NCBI GenBank assembly: GCA_017997855.1
Contig: JAGOEF010000066.1
Coordinates: forward strand, 1 to 8,211
Source: Bacteroidales bacterium
GTDB taxonomy: Bacteria > Bacteroidota > Bacteroidia > Bacteroidales > ML635J-15
Length of the DNA stretch: 8,211 bases
Reading direction: 5' to 3'
In this document: piece by piece, positions 1 to 6,114 of the stretch
Layout: each line of letters begins with the position of its first letter
Numbering within the stretch: the stretch's first letter is position 1
Notes under the pieces: model-generated
Seen by the model: only the letters and a program-made list of their open reading frames with translations
What the model was told of the DNA's origin: nothing
Database searches by the model: none
Translations under genes and position numbers: made by a program

Positions 1-210
1 GCGTGAAAGAGTATCGCCAAGACGCTAAGACGCTTTGCTGGTTCGGGTATCTGTCCCTCGAAATTCTTGCTTTTCACAGAGCCCTGCGACTTTGCGGCTT
101 TGCGTGAAAGAGTCTCGCCAAGACGCTAAGACGCTTTGCTGGTTCGGGTATCTGTCCCTCGAAATTCTTGCTTTTCACAGAGCCCTGCGACTTTGCGGCT
201 TTGCGTGAAA
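1..210. repeat. 101-bp tandem repeat, two full copies plus start of a third
   Basis: Positions 1-101 and 102-202 are identical except at one base (A at 13, C at 114). A third copy starts at 203 and diverges after 210. Each unit contains two short blocks with 8-bp periodicity: GCCAAGAC/GCTAAGAC/GC near its start and CGACTTTG/CGGCTTTG/CG near its end. The two blocks are imperfect reverse complements of each other (17 of 22 positions). The block ending copy 1 (86-107) and the block starting copy 2 (113-134) are separated by only 5 nt, so they can fold into a tight hairpin. The 52 bp between hairpins (for example 135-186) is the same in both copies. The array may begin before the window. Similar GC-richer palindromic intergenic repeats are, from general knowledge, dispersed in many bacterial genomes; membership in a named family is not established here. 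Confidence 0.93.
86..134. repeat. Imperfect palindrome at the repeat junction
   Basis: Arms of 22 nt (86-107 and 113-134) flank a 5-nt loop, AAGAG. By hand, 17 of 22 positions pair, and the five mismatches are spaced 3 or 4 positions apart, as expected from two slightly diverged 8-bp-periodic blocks facing each other. The same arrangement is cut by the window start (right part at 1-33), and only the left arm is present in the third copy (187-208). It could extrude as a cruciform or fold in RNA. It has no T-tract, so it does not look like an intrinsic terminator. Confidence 0.8.
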
Positions 211-219
211 TCCTTTCAC
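205..219. repeat. Small perfect inverted repeat at the array edge
   Basis: GTGAAA (205-210) and TTTCAC (214-219) are perfect reverse complements with a 3-nt loop, TCC. The left arm is the last repeat-derived sequence and the right arm is already unique flank, so this marks the array boundary. It is short enough to be chance. Confidence 0.4.
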
Positions 220-267
220 AAAACAAGCAATTAAAATATTTCGTAATTTTATGCGAATTTTTAAACC

Positions 268-612
268 ATGAACATCGAAGAACTCCGACAGTTTTGTCTT
301 AGTTTGCCGGGAGTCACCGAACATACTCCTTTTGATGAAGTAACCCTGGTGTATAAGGTTATGGGGAAAATGTTTGCCCTTATACCAACCGATCACGATG
401 TAAGCATTACACTGAAATGTGACCCGGAATGGTCGGCAGAACTCAGAGAGCAATATCCTGCCATAACAGGAGCCTATCATATGAATAAGATGCACTGGAA
501 TACGATTATTATTGATGGTAGTATTTCTAAAGAATTAATTATTAAGTTAACCAAATATTCATATCAGTTGGTTTTGAGTAAAATTCCTAAAAAAATCAAA
601 GGAAATCTGTAA
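268..612 (+). CDS. MmcQ/YjbR family protein (CyaY-like fold)
   Basis: The product has 114 residues, close to the usual 110-120 of the MmcQ/YjbR family. These are small proteins with a double-wing, CyaY-like fold, often annotated as DNA-binding, whose cellular role is poorly defined. Family signatures are visible in order: an N-terminal helix with the LSLPGVTEHTPFD stretch (residues 12-23), the strand VYKVMGKMFALI (28-39), the ITLKCDPEW strand and turn (47-55), and the characteristic YHMNKMHWNTI segment (70-80), followed by a C-terminal helix that ends basic (KIPKKIKGNL). The ATG at 268 is the natural start because the family alignment begins with this helix. No Shine-Dalgarno sequence precedes it, as is normal for Bacteroidota. 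It stands alone, 58 bp after the tandem repeat and 87 bp before the ankyrin gene, so nothing nearby suggests a partner. Family assignment is firm; function is not. Confidence 0.92.
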   Translation: MNIEELRQFCLSLPGVTEHTPFDEVTLVYKVMGKMFALIPTDHDVSITLKCDPEWSAELREQYPAITGAYHMNKMHWNTIIIDGSISKELIIKLTKYSYQLVLSKIPKKIKGNL

Positions 613-628
613 GAGTAATTAAATTCAA

Positions 629-658
629 TTTGTACCATTCGTTTTTTTTTAATATTTG
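629..658 (+). promoter_or_regulatory. Probable Bacteroidota-type promoter of the ankyrin gene
   Basis: TTTG at 629-632 matches the -33 element. AATATTTG at 651-658 matches the -7 element TAnnTTTG with one mismatch at the first base. The spacer is 18 bp, and transcription would start near 662-666, giving a leader of about 35 nt. The spacer contains a run of nine T (642-650). This is motif matching by eye. Confidence 0.45.
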
Positions 659-699
659 CACAATGTTTTATCTTTAAATATAGTCAAATTATCGTTTTT

Positions 700-2541
700 A
701 TGAAAAAGCAAATAATAACATTGGTGGCCGTTCTGGCATCTTTTGTGCTCATGGCCCAACCTCGTGGAGGTGAAAAAATCAGACAGGTTCAACAGCAATT
801 TATTACAGCCGTTGAAACCAATAATCCAACATCAGCAATTGAAATATTAAAGAAAAACCCAAGGCTTAAAAAGCTAAGCTACAATGGTGAGCCAATCATG
901 CATTATCTTATGTTGGATAAAAATTCGGAAGATATTATTACCTACCTTATTCAGTCGGGGATTGATATATACGCTAAAGACAACAATGGGTACAATTGTG
1001 TTGAATTTTTATTAGTTAATGTATATTCAAATCAAAGATTGAGTCAATACTATTATAAAAACCTCACACCTCTAATTCGCAACGGATATAATATCTTTGA
1101 ACCAATCCTTCTTAATTTTTCATTTGACAAGACTTGGACATGGAGTAGATACAATTCCAACAGTGAAAGTTATGAATATTATGATACGATTATTTCGACT
1201 CCTGTTAAAATTAATCATAGCCTGTTTTATGAAATTTGGGATGAGCATGATATAAGAAATATTTCTGATGATGGTTATTTGTTAAAATCGCATCAAGAAG
1301 CTATTATGGATAATATTCAACACAATAAATACCCGGATATACCTGATAATAAGGGTTATACTCCCTTGGCGTATTTTCTTACCAACGAATTAACCGAAGC
1401 CGCTGTTTATTTAATCAATAATGGAGCTTCTGTAGATATAAGAGTACCAGAATACAGGGGCGTACACTCTGTTTCGCCAATATTCTGCGCCATTCTTACT
1501 CCCAATGCACAAAATCTTGTTGAAGTTTTAATAAAAAAAGGGGCAGAAATACAGGAAATATTCGACAATCTTTCTGCCATTGGATTTCTATATTACATGA
1601 TTTCTAAAGGAGCCCCCGAAGCCCAACAATGTCTTGGCAATCTTCTACCTATTGTAAACAGCAATTATTCGGTTTTTTCATCTGAAACCTACTATGTTAC
1701 TAGTACTGCACAAATAAGTAGACTAAATGAGTTTGGAGAAATTGTGTCGTATGATACTAGTTTTCTAAATACATACTCCACCAGTATTTATGAGTTTTTA
1801 AATCTAAGTAATTTCAATGATTATCAGGAAATCTATATTGACACCAATGCAATGGCAGCACTTAGGTCTGCGGTTTTGAACAACTTAAGTACCAATAAAA
1901 ATCTGTATTCTGTACCCGACCGAGAGGGAAAGTTTCCGATACATTATTTAGCCGAAAACGAAACCGACAGCCTCTTTGCTTATGCGCTTAATCCTGATAT
2001 TACCGAAATACAACAGGTTGATAGCAATGGATTCACACCCATACATTATGCCGCAAAAAAAACCAACGGATATGAAATGGTTGAATACCTGTTGAACCAT
2101 AAGGCAGATATAAATGCCAAAATTCCAGATATAACCTATCGCGAAGAGCTATATGAATTATATTTCGAACACGACAATAAAACTTATTTTCGGTTCAACA
2201 AACGAATTTGGTCTGATTTCTTCAGAAGCCCTGAAAACTGGTACATTCAATACCATGGCTGTACACCCTTACATTTAGCATGCTCGGTTCCGAATAACCT
2301 GGATGTAGTTAAAATATTCGTTGAAAATGGGGCAGATATTAATGCAATACATCAGATAATAGGAACACCATTGCATGTGGCAATTTCATACGGATCTGAC
2401 TTAGAATTGATTCGATACCTGGTTGAAAATGGAGCCAACCTTAACATCAAAAATTATGCAGGCATGACCCCAGCAGAATTTGCCAAAAATTTAAATGCAA
2501 ACGAAACATACAAATATTTAAAAGAAATTGGTGGTAAATAG
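700..2541 (+). CDS. Exported ankyrin-repeat protein
   Basis: This 613-residue protein carries a Sec signal peptide: basic MKKQ, a hydrophobic core (residues 5-18) and a likely signal peptidase I site after VLMA (cleavage before Q20). The mature protein should be periplasmic, surface-located or secreted. Ankyrin-like repeats are recognisable at about 62-98, 216-248, 257-285, 408-436, 441-474, 518-551, 553-584 and 586-612. The clearest carry the G-x-TPLH-A core and the VEYLL-x-x-x-ADINA turn (TPIHYAA at 446; TPLHLAC at 522; TPLHVAI at 556). Poorly matching, Tyr/Asn-rich stretches interrupt the solenoid at about 107-215, 300-400 and 475-517. Ankyrin solenoids bind proteins, but nothing shows the partner, and no enzymatic domain is seen. 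The gene is visibly more AT-rich than manA or sppA downstream and appears monocistronic, with 158-171 bp to the next start. Confidence 0.9.
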   Translation: MKKQIITLVAVLASFVLMAQPRGGEKIRQVQQQFITAVETNNPTSAIEILKKNPRLKKLSYNGEPIMHYLMLDKNSEDIITYLIQSGIDIYAKDNNGYNCVEFLLVNVYSNQRLSQYYYKNLTPLIRNGYNIFEPILLNFSFDKTWTWSRYNSNSESYEYYDTIISTPVKINHSLFYEIWDEHDIRNISDDGYLLKSHQEAIMDNIQHNKYPDIPDNKGYTPLAYFLTNELTEAAVYLINNGASVDIRVPEYRGVHSVSPIFCAILTPNAQNLVEVLIKKGAEIQEIFDNLSAIGFLYYMISKGAPEAQQCLGNLLPIVNSNYSVFSSETYYVTSTAQISRLNEFGEIVSYDTSFLNTYSTSIYEFLNLSNFNDYQEIYIDTNAMAALRSAVLNNLSTNKNLYSVPDREGKFPIHYLAENETDSLFAYALNPDITEIQQVDSNGFTPIHYAAKKTNGYEMVEYLLNHKADINAKIPDITYREELYELYFEHDNKTYFRFNKRIWSDFFRSPENWYIQYHGCTPLHLACSVPNNLDVVKIFVENGADINAIHQIIGTPLHVAISYGSDLELIRYLVENGANLNIKNYAGMTPAEFAKNLNANETYKYLKEIGGK

Positions 2542-2712
2542 ATTATTGAATTTCGAACTTATCGGATAGTACTAATGTTTCAGAATGCACAATACTGGAA
2601 ATAAAAATTGATACATCAGCAATATTTTGTTCACTGCATAGAAGTTTTGCTTTCCGGATTATCTTATTCTGTTTATTAAAATTAAGTGTACTTTTACGCA
2701 AATTTTTTACGT

Positions 2713-3621
2713 GTGAATCGAGTTATTAGCAATCTGATATTTTTTTGTTTTCTATGTTTGCTTTTATCGTGCGGCGGTAAACGAAAAGCTGAGCCGGGCA
2801 ATACGATTGCCGATGACAAGTTGTGTGCATTAATTCATTCTCAGCAGACAGGGTTCTCGCTCGACATTCCCGAAGACTGGCACGTGATGAGCACCGGAAA
2901 TTGCAACGGGTTTGCCTTTGCGGTTTTCGACACTGCCCGACCCGAAATACGGGCCTTTTTTGTTCAAAGTATGGGGCCGGTTTACCTTAGCCTAAGTCAG
3001 AAAAAAAGTGATTTGGAACTGATGCGTACTTATGGATTCAATATAACGCACTTTGAAATGCCCGTGGTTGATCCTTTCACCCCAACCGAGTTCGTTAAAA
3101 ACATTTACGTTATGTTACAAGCCCCGCCTTGTATCGATTACCAAAGCATCCTGCCGGCATTCGAAAACATGGAGATTATCAGTACCGAACCGTATGAGTG
3201 TCCTATTTCGGGTGGCGAAACCGAAATTGTCAGAATTTCATTTACCCGTAACAATGTCGTTCACGAAGGACTGCTCATTGTGAGTACAGCACCCGATCTC
3301 AATTCGTCGGGCGAAAACACAAGCGGAATGGGATATGGTTATGTGCTTGCGGGATGTTGTGCCCCTTCGGAATTGTTTGAAAGCAATGTTTTGTGTTTAC
3401 TCAATATTCTCGAAAGTTATCATCTCGATGAGACCAATTATAAAAATTGCATTACAGGGAACACCCATCGCAATTCCGAAATAATAAAATCAGGAAAATG
3501 GCTGGGTAATTACACTCCGGGCATGCGTTCATCGTGGAAAAACCGGGATAAAGAAACCGACTCTAAATTAGGAAAAACCAATCAGGCGCAAGCTCCCGAA
3601 AAAAAAGCTGATACCTTATAG
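2713..3621 (+). CDS. Predicted lipoprotein of unknown function, PsbP-like features
   Basis: I do not recognise a named family. From the GTG at 2713 the product has 302 residues and opens with a lipoprotein signal: MNRV, a hydrophobic stretch, and the lipobox LLSC with the acylated cysteine at residue 20. An upstream GTG at 2686 would add nine residues. I prefer 2713 because it gives a signal of normal length and because a weak -7-like TACTTTTA lies at 2689-2696. No ATG or TTG start is available. The mature part has GFSLDIPEDW (47-56) near its beginning and a LLNILESYHLD helix (230-240) towards the end. That pattern is common in Mog1/PsbP-like fold proteins, so such a fold is my inference. Eight further cysteines (38, 64, 140, 163, 215, 216, 228, 246) suggest disulfides. 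The last 40 or so residues are Lys/Gln-rich and probably disordered. No Asp follows Cys+1, so sorting is unclear. Confidence 0.75.
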   Translation: MNRVISNLIFFCFLCLLLSCGGKRKAEPGNTIADDKLCALIHSQQTGFSLDIPEDWHVMSTGNCNGFAFAVFDTARPEIRAFFVQSMGPVYLSLSQKKSDLELMRTYGFNITHFEMPVVDPFTPTEFVKNIYVMLQAPPCIDYQSILPAFENMEIISTEPYECPISGGETEIVRISFTRNNVVHEGLLIVSTAPDLNSSGENTSGMGYGYVLAGCCAPSELFESNVLCLLNILESYHLDETNYKNCITGNTHRNSEIIKSGKWLGNYTPGMRSSWKNRDKETDSKLGKTNQAQAPEKKADTL

Positions 3622-3624
3622 AGT

Positions 3625-4335
3625 TTACACTTTTTCGACATTTTCATCTTCAATACCGGGTAAAAACCTGAATTTAAGGTATAAACGGGCAACGCTAAGC
3701 ACATCTTTTTCGCAATAGCTAACAATGCGAGGAAGATTCTGTTCCACATAATACACCTCGGCTACCTGACTTCCATCAATATCATCCTTGGGCGTGGGAA
3801 TATCAAACAAATGGGTCAGTAATTCGAGCGATGTGTAATTCTTATAATCACCAAATTTCCACAAATCGAGGGTATCGATGTGATTTACCTCCCAGGGTTT
3901 TTTGCCATAATTGTCGAGCATAGGAGGCAATTGAATTCCATTGATCAGCATTCTGCGAGAAATGTAAGGAATATCGAATTCACGGATGTTATGACCACAA
4001 AAAGCTTTATCGCCTTTGGGCGCATAATCATGCAACATGGCAGCAAAATCGAGCAGGAGTTGTTTCTCGTCGTGCCCTGCAAACGATTTCTGCCGAAACT
4101 TTTTCTGACCACCACGCTCCACAACAAGACCTACCGAAATACAAATAATTTTCCCGAATTCCGCATAAATTCCGGCGCGCTGATACACATCGGCTGCCGT
4201 TTCGTTTTCGCTCCTGAAAAACGAAGATTTTCGTTCCCAGAATTTTTGATAATCTTCGCTTAATGTCTGATAATCGGGATTCAAGGGTACCGTTTCGATA
4301 TCGATGAACAAAATTTGATTCAAAGGAAAGTTCAT
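3625..4335 (-). CDS. Predicted 3'-5' exonuclease, PolB exonuclease-like (DEDDy)
   Basis: The 236-residue product matches the family of stand-alone proteins related to the proofreading exonuclease domain of family B DNA polymerases. All DEDDy motifs are present: Exo I is LFIDIET (Asp12 and Glu14), Exo II is GHNIREFD (Asn116 to Asp121), and Exo III is YCEKD (Tyr207 and Asp211), which together would bind two metal ions. An additional conserved-looking segment is HIDTLDLWKFGDYKNYTSLELL (152-173, shown only in part by HIDTLDLWKFG). It should remove nucleotides from 3' ends of DNA; its in vivo role is not established, and no polymerase domain is attached. It follows udk with a 6-bp gap and is therefore probably co-transcribed with it. 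Its stop lies 3 bp from the stop of the convergent lipoprotein gene, leaving no room for a separate terminator. Confidence 0.88.
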   Translation of the reverse strand: MNFPLNQILFIDIETVPLNPDYQTLSEDYQKFWERKSSFFRSENETAADVYQRAGIYAEFGKIICISVGLVVERGGQKKFRQKSFAGHDEKQLLLDFAAMLHDYAPKGDKAFCGHNIREFDIPYISRRMLINGIQLPPMLDNYGKKPWEVNHIDTLDLWKFGDYKNYTSLELLTHLFDIPTPKDDIDGSQVAEVYYVEQNLPRIVSYCEKDVLSVARLYLKFRFLPGIEDENVEKV

Positions 4336-4341
4336 AATGGT

Positions 4342-4950
4342 TTATTTAAGTTTGTTTTCGATAAAATGGGTGAGCAGGTCAATGGCAACATGGTTATTGC
4401 CTCCCTGAGGTACAATCAGGTCGGCATATCGCTTGGTGGGTTCAATAAACTGAAGATGCGAGGGTTTCACAGTTTTCTCATAGCGCTCCAGAACTTTGTT
4501 TACCGAACGCCCTCTTTCGATAATATCGCGCTGAATAACCCGACTCAGCCGGTCGTCGGCGTCGGCATCAACAAAAACCTTCAGGTTCATCAGGTTTCTC
4601 AATTCCTTATTGCCCAAAATGAGTATACCCTCTATGATAATTACCTTACGGGGATAAACTGCGATACTTTCGTCCATACGTGTGCAGGTAAGATAACTGT
4701 AAATGGGCTGCGGAACCGTTTCACCGTGTTTTAGTCGTTTAATGTGATCAATCAGCAACGACCATTCGATGGCATCGGGATGGTCGAAATTGATTTCCTG
4801 ACGCGCTTCAAGGGGCAAATGAGAGTTGTCGCAATAGTAAGAGTCTTGTGGGATCACAGCCACTTCGTCTGATTGCAAGCGTTCTGTAATTTTTTTTACA
4901 ACGGTGGTTTTTCCGGAGCCCGTTCCTCCTGCAATTCCAATAATCAGCAT
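4342..4950 (-). CDS. udk: Uridine kinase (uridine/cytidine kinase)
   Basis: Uridine kinase phosphorylates uridine and cytidine to UMP and CMP with ATP or GTP in cytosolic pyrimidine salvage. Starting at the ATG at 4950 gives 202 residues, near the usual 205-213. The Walker A loop GGTGSGKT is at residues 8-15. It is followed by the substrate-binding QDSYY segment, the NFDHPDAIEW motif, PIYSYLTCTR, the EGILIL strand (Walker B-like) and the lid region with RDIIERGRS. An in-frame TTG at 4983 would add 11 residues, but the enzyme's first strand starts exactly at MLIIGIAGG, and the putative promoter lies inside the extension, so the ATG is preferred. The gene is first in a minus-strand pair with the exonuclease and is divergent from manA, with 60 bp between start codons. 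Confidence 0.95.
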   Translation of the reverse strand: MLIIGIAGGTGSGKTTVVKKITERLQSDEVAVIPQDSYYCDNSHLPLEARQEINFDHPDAIEWSLLIDHIKRLKHGETVPQPIYSYLTCTRMDESIAVYPRKVIIIEGILILGNKELRNLMNLKVFVDADADDRLSRVIQRDIIERGRSVNKVLERYEKTVKPSHLQFIEPTKRYADLIVPQGGNNHVAIDLLTHFIENKLK

Positions 4951-4955
4951 GATAA

Positions 4956-4983
4956 CAAAAATATTAATGTTATTTTTGACCAA
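4956..4983 (-). promoter_or_regulatory. Probable udk promoter
   Basis: On the minus strand, TTG (4983-4981) is followed after 17 nt by TATTTTTG (4963-4956), a full match to the -7 consensus TAnnTTTG. Transcription would start only a few nucleotides before the udk ATG at 4950, so the mRNA would be nearly leaderless. The predicted start site is inferred from the motif only. Confidence 0.5.
4971..4978 (+). promoter_or_regulatory. Probable -7 element of the manA promoter
   Basis: TATTTTTG matches TAnnTTTG exactly and would place the transcription start about 28 nt before the manA ATG. No TTG or TTTG is found at the expected 17-23 nt upstream, so the promoter is either weak or helped by a regulator. 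This element and the udk -7 element form perfect 8-bp inverted arms separated by 7 bp. Confidence 0.45.
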
Positions 4984-5010
4984 TAAAAATACAGAAATTC
5001 TGGATTATCT

Positions 5011-5994
5011 ATGCTTTATCCATTAAAATTCAAGCCGATTTACAAAAAACGCATCTGGGGAGGTAAGCAGCTGCGAAACATGCTGCATAAAACAGGGGCT
5101 CCCGATGCTTGCGGCGAAAGTTGGGAAATTTCGGCTGTCGAAGGCAGCGTGTCGATTGTTTCGAATGGCTACCTTGCCGGAAACAACCTTACAGAACTTG
5201 TTGAAATTTACATGGGCGATTTGGTCGGCGACAAGGTATACGAAGTATTTGGCGACAATTTCCCCTTACTCATCAAGTGGATTGACGCAGCCGATGACCT
5301 CTCGTATCAGGTTCACCCCGATGATGAATACGCCTTCGCCAGGCATCAGGCTCCGGGTAAAAATGAGTTGTGGTATATTATGCATTGCGACGAAGGAGCA
5401 AGTCTGGTTTCAGGCTTTAAAAGTACGATTACCCGCGAAGAATTCCTGAATAATCTAAAACTGGGTTTGCTCCCCGAAATAGTTAATCATGTTTCGGTAT
5501 CGCAAGGCGATGTGGTTCACATCCCTTCGGGACGAATTCACAGCATCGGGAAAGGCATTGTGTTGGCCGAAATTCAGCAGAGCAGCGATATCACGTATCG
5601 CGTCTGGGATTTCGACAGACCCGATAAAGACGGGAAATTGCGGGAACTACATCTGGAAGATGCCCTGAATGTTCTCGACTACTCGAAACTTAGCCATCCG
5701 TTAACTCCCTGCAATAAAAAGCCCGATTGCGCAACACCTGTTATCGAAACAAATTACTTCAGTTGCAATATGGTTACCGTACTGAACATATTGGAACGCG
5801 ATTACGGCATCATCAATAGCTTTGTAATCCTTATCTGCGTAACGGGAGCAGTGCACCTCAATTGTATTGGTGAAAACTACCCCTTGCAACGAGGCGAAAC
5901 CATACTCATTCCAGCCGAAATTAAGGAAATCACCATGGAAGCCGATGGGTACGCCGAAATCCTAGAGGTTTACATCAACACCGATCTCTTATAA
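5011..5994 (+). CDS. manA: Mannose-6-phosphate isomerase, class I (short form)
   Basis: This cytosolic zinc enzyme interconverts mannose-6-phosphate and fructose-6-phosphate, feeding GDP-mannose and GDP-fucose synthesis for surface glycans or allowing mannose catabolism. The 327-residue length is that of the short bacterial type, which lacks the helical insertion of the roughly 390-residue E. coli enzyme. Visible landmarks are the N-terminal RIWGGKQL (14-21) and GESWEIS (35-41), and the zinc ligands Gln100 and His102 in YQVHPDD, Glu119 in KNELWYI and His177 in PSGRIHSIG. The segment SSDITYRVWDFDR (191-203) carries the active-site arginine (Arg197). A second cupin-like barrel with GETILIPAEIKEI closes the protein. 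The ATG at 5011 begins directly at the family's conserved N-terminus. It has its own promoter region shared with divergent udk, and 120 bp separate it from sppA. Confidence 0.95.
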   Translation: MLYPLKFKPIYKKRIWGGKQLRNMLHKTGAPDACGESWEISAVEGSVSIVSNGYLAGNNLTELVEIYMGDLVGDKVYEVFGDNFPLLIKWIDAADDLSYQVHPDDEYAFARHQAPGKNELWYIMHCDEGASLVSGFKSTITREEFLNNLKLGLLPEIVNHVSVSQGDVVHIPSGRIHSIGKGIVLAEIQQSSDITYRVWDFDRPDKDGKLRELHLEDALNVLDYSKLSHPLTPCNKKPDCATPVIETNYFSCNMVTVLNILERDYGIINSFVILICVTGAVHLNCIGENYPLQRGETILIPAEIKEITMEADGYAEILEVYINTDLL

Positions 5995-6074
5995 TGGGCA
6001 CTGTGTCGGGCTTGTATAATTCTTAATGTTTTATTAAAAAGCTGGCGGCAGGGATTATCATTATTTTTTTTGTG

Positions 6075-6082
6075 TATTTTTG
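6075..6082 (+). promoter_or_regulatory. Probable -7 element of the sppA promoter
   Basis: TATTTTTG is an exact match to TAnnTTTG and is the same 8-mer seen twice between udk and manA. It would give a leader of roughly 28 nt before the sppA ATG. A T8 run (6064-6071) lies just upstream. A clear -33 TTG at 17-23 nt is not visible. The A-rich stretch before the ATG (about 6102-6114) is typical of Bacteroidota leaders and has no Shine-Dalgarno sequence. Confidence 0.4.
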
Positions 6083-6114
6083 ATGAAAAGTAATAACCTA
6101 TAAATCAAAGAAAT

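Noticed and set aside
1..210. CRISPR-like array
   Set aside because: The segments between hairpins are identical and not unique, units are 101 bp, and no cas gene is present.
175..495. Minus-strand frame spanning the repeat and the MmcQ/YjbR gene
   Set aside because: It is half repeat-derived and half antisense to a recognised family, with no supporting signal.
2543..2730. Minus-strand stretch of about 57 open codons in the ankyrin-lipoprotein gap
   Set aside because: It has no ATG start, runs into the lipoprotein signal region, and resembles no protein I know. It might be a remnant, but chance in AT-rich DNA is sufficient.
3880..4263. Plus-strand reading frame of 127 codons opposite the exonuclease
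   Set aside because: It is antisense to a gene with all catalytic motifs; it is a shadow of that coding sequence.
4315..4734. Plus-strand reading frame of 139 codons opposite udk
   Set aside because: It lies antisense to the fully motif-supported udk and has no protein features of its own.
4951..4983. N-terminal extension of udk from TTG
   Set aside because: The added 11 residues lie upstream of the conserved first strand and overlap the putative promoter.
6028..6042. Terminator hairpin after manA
   Set aside because: Only an AT-only stem of 5 bp (TTAAT/ATTAA) is visible; it is too weak and has no T-tract directly after it.
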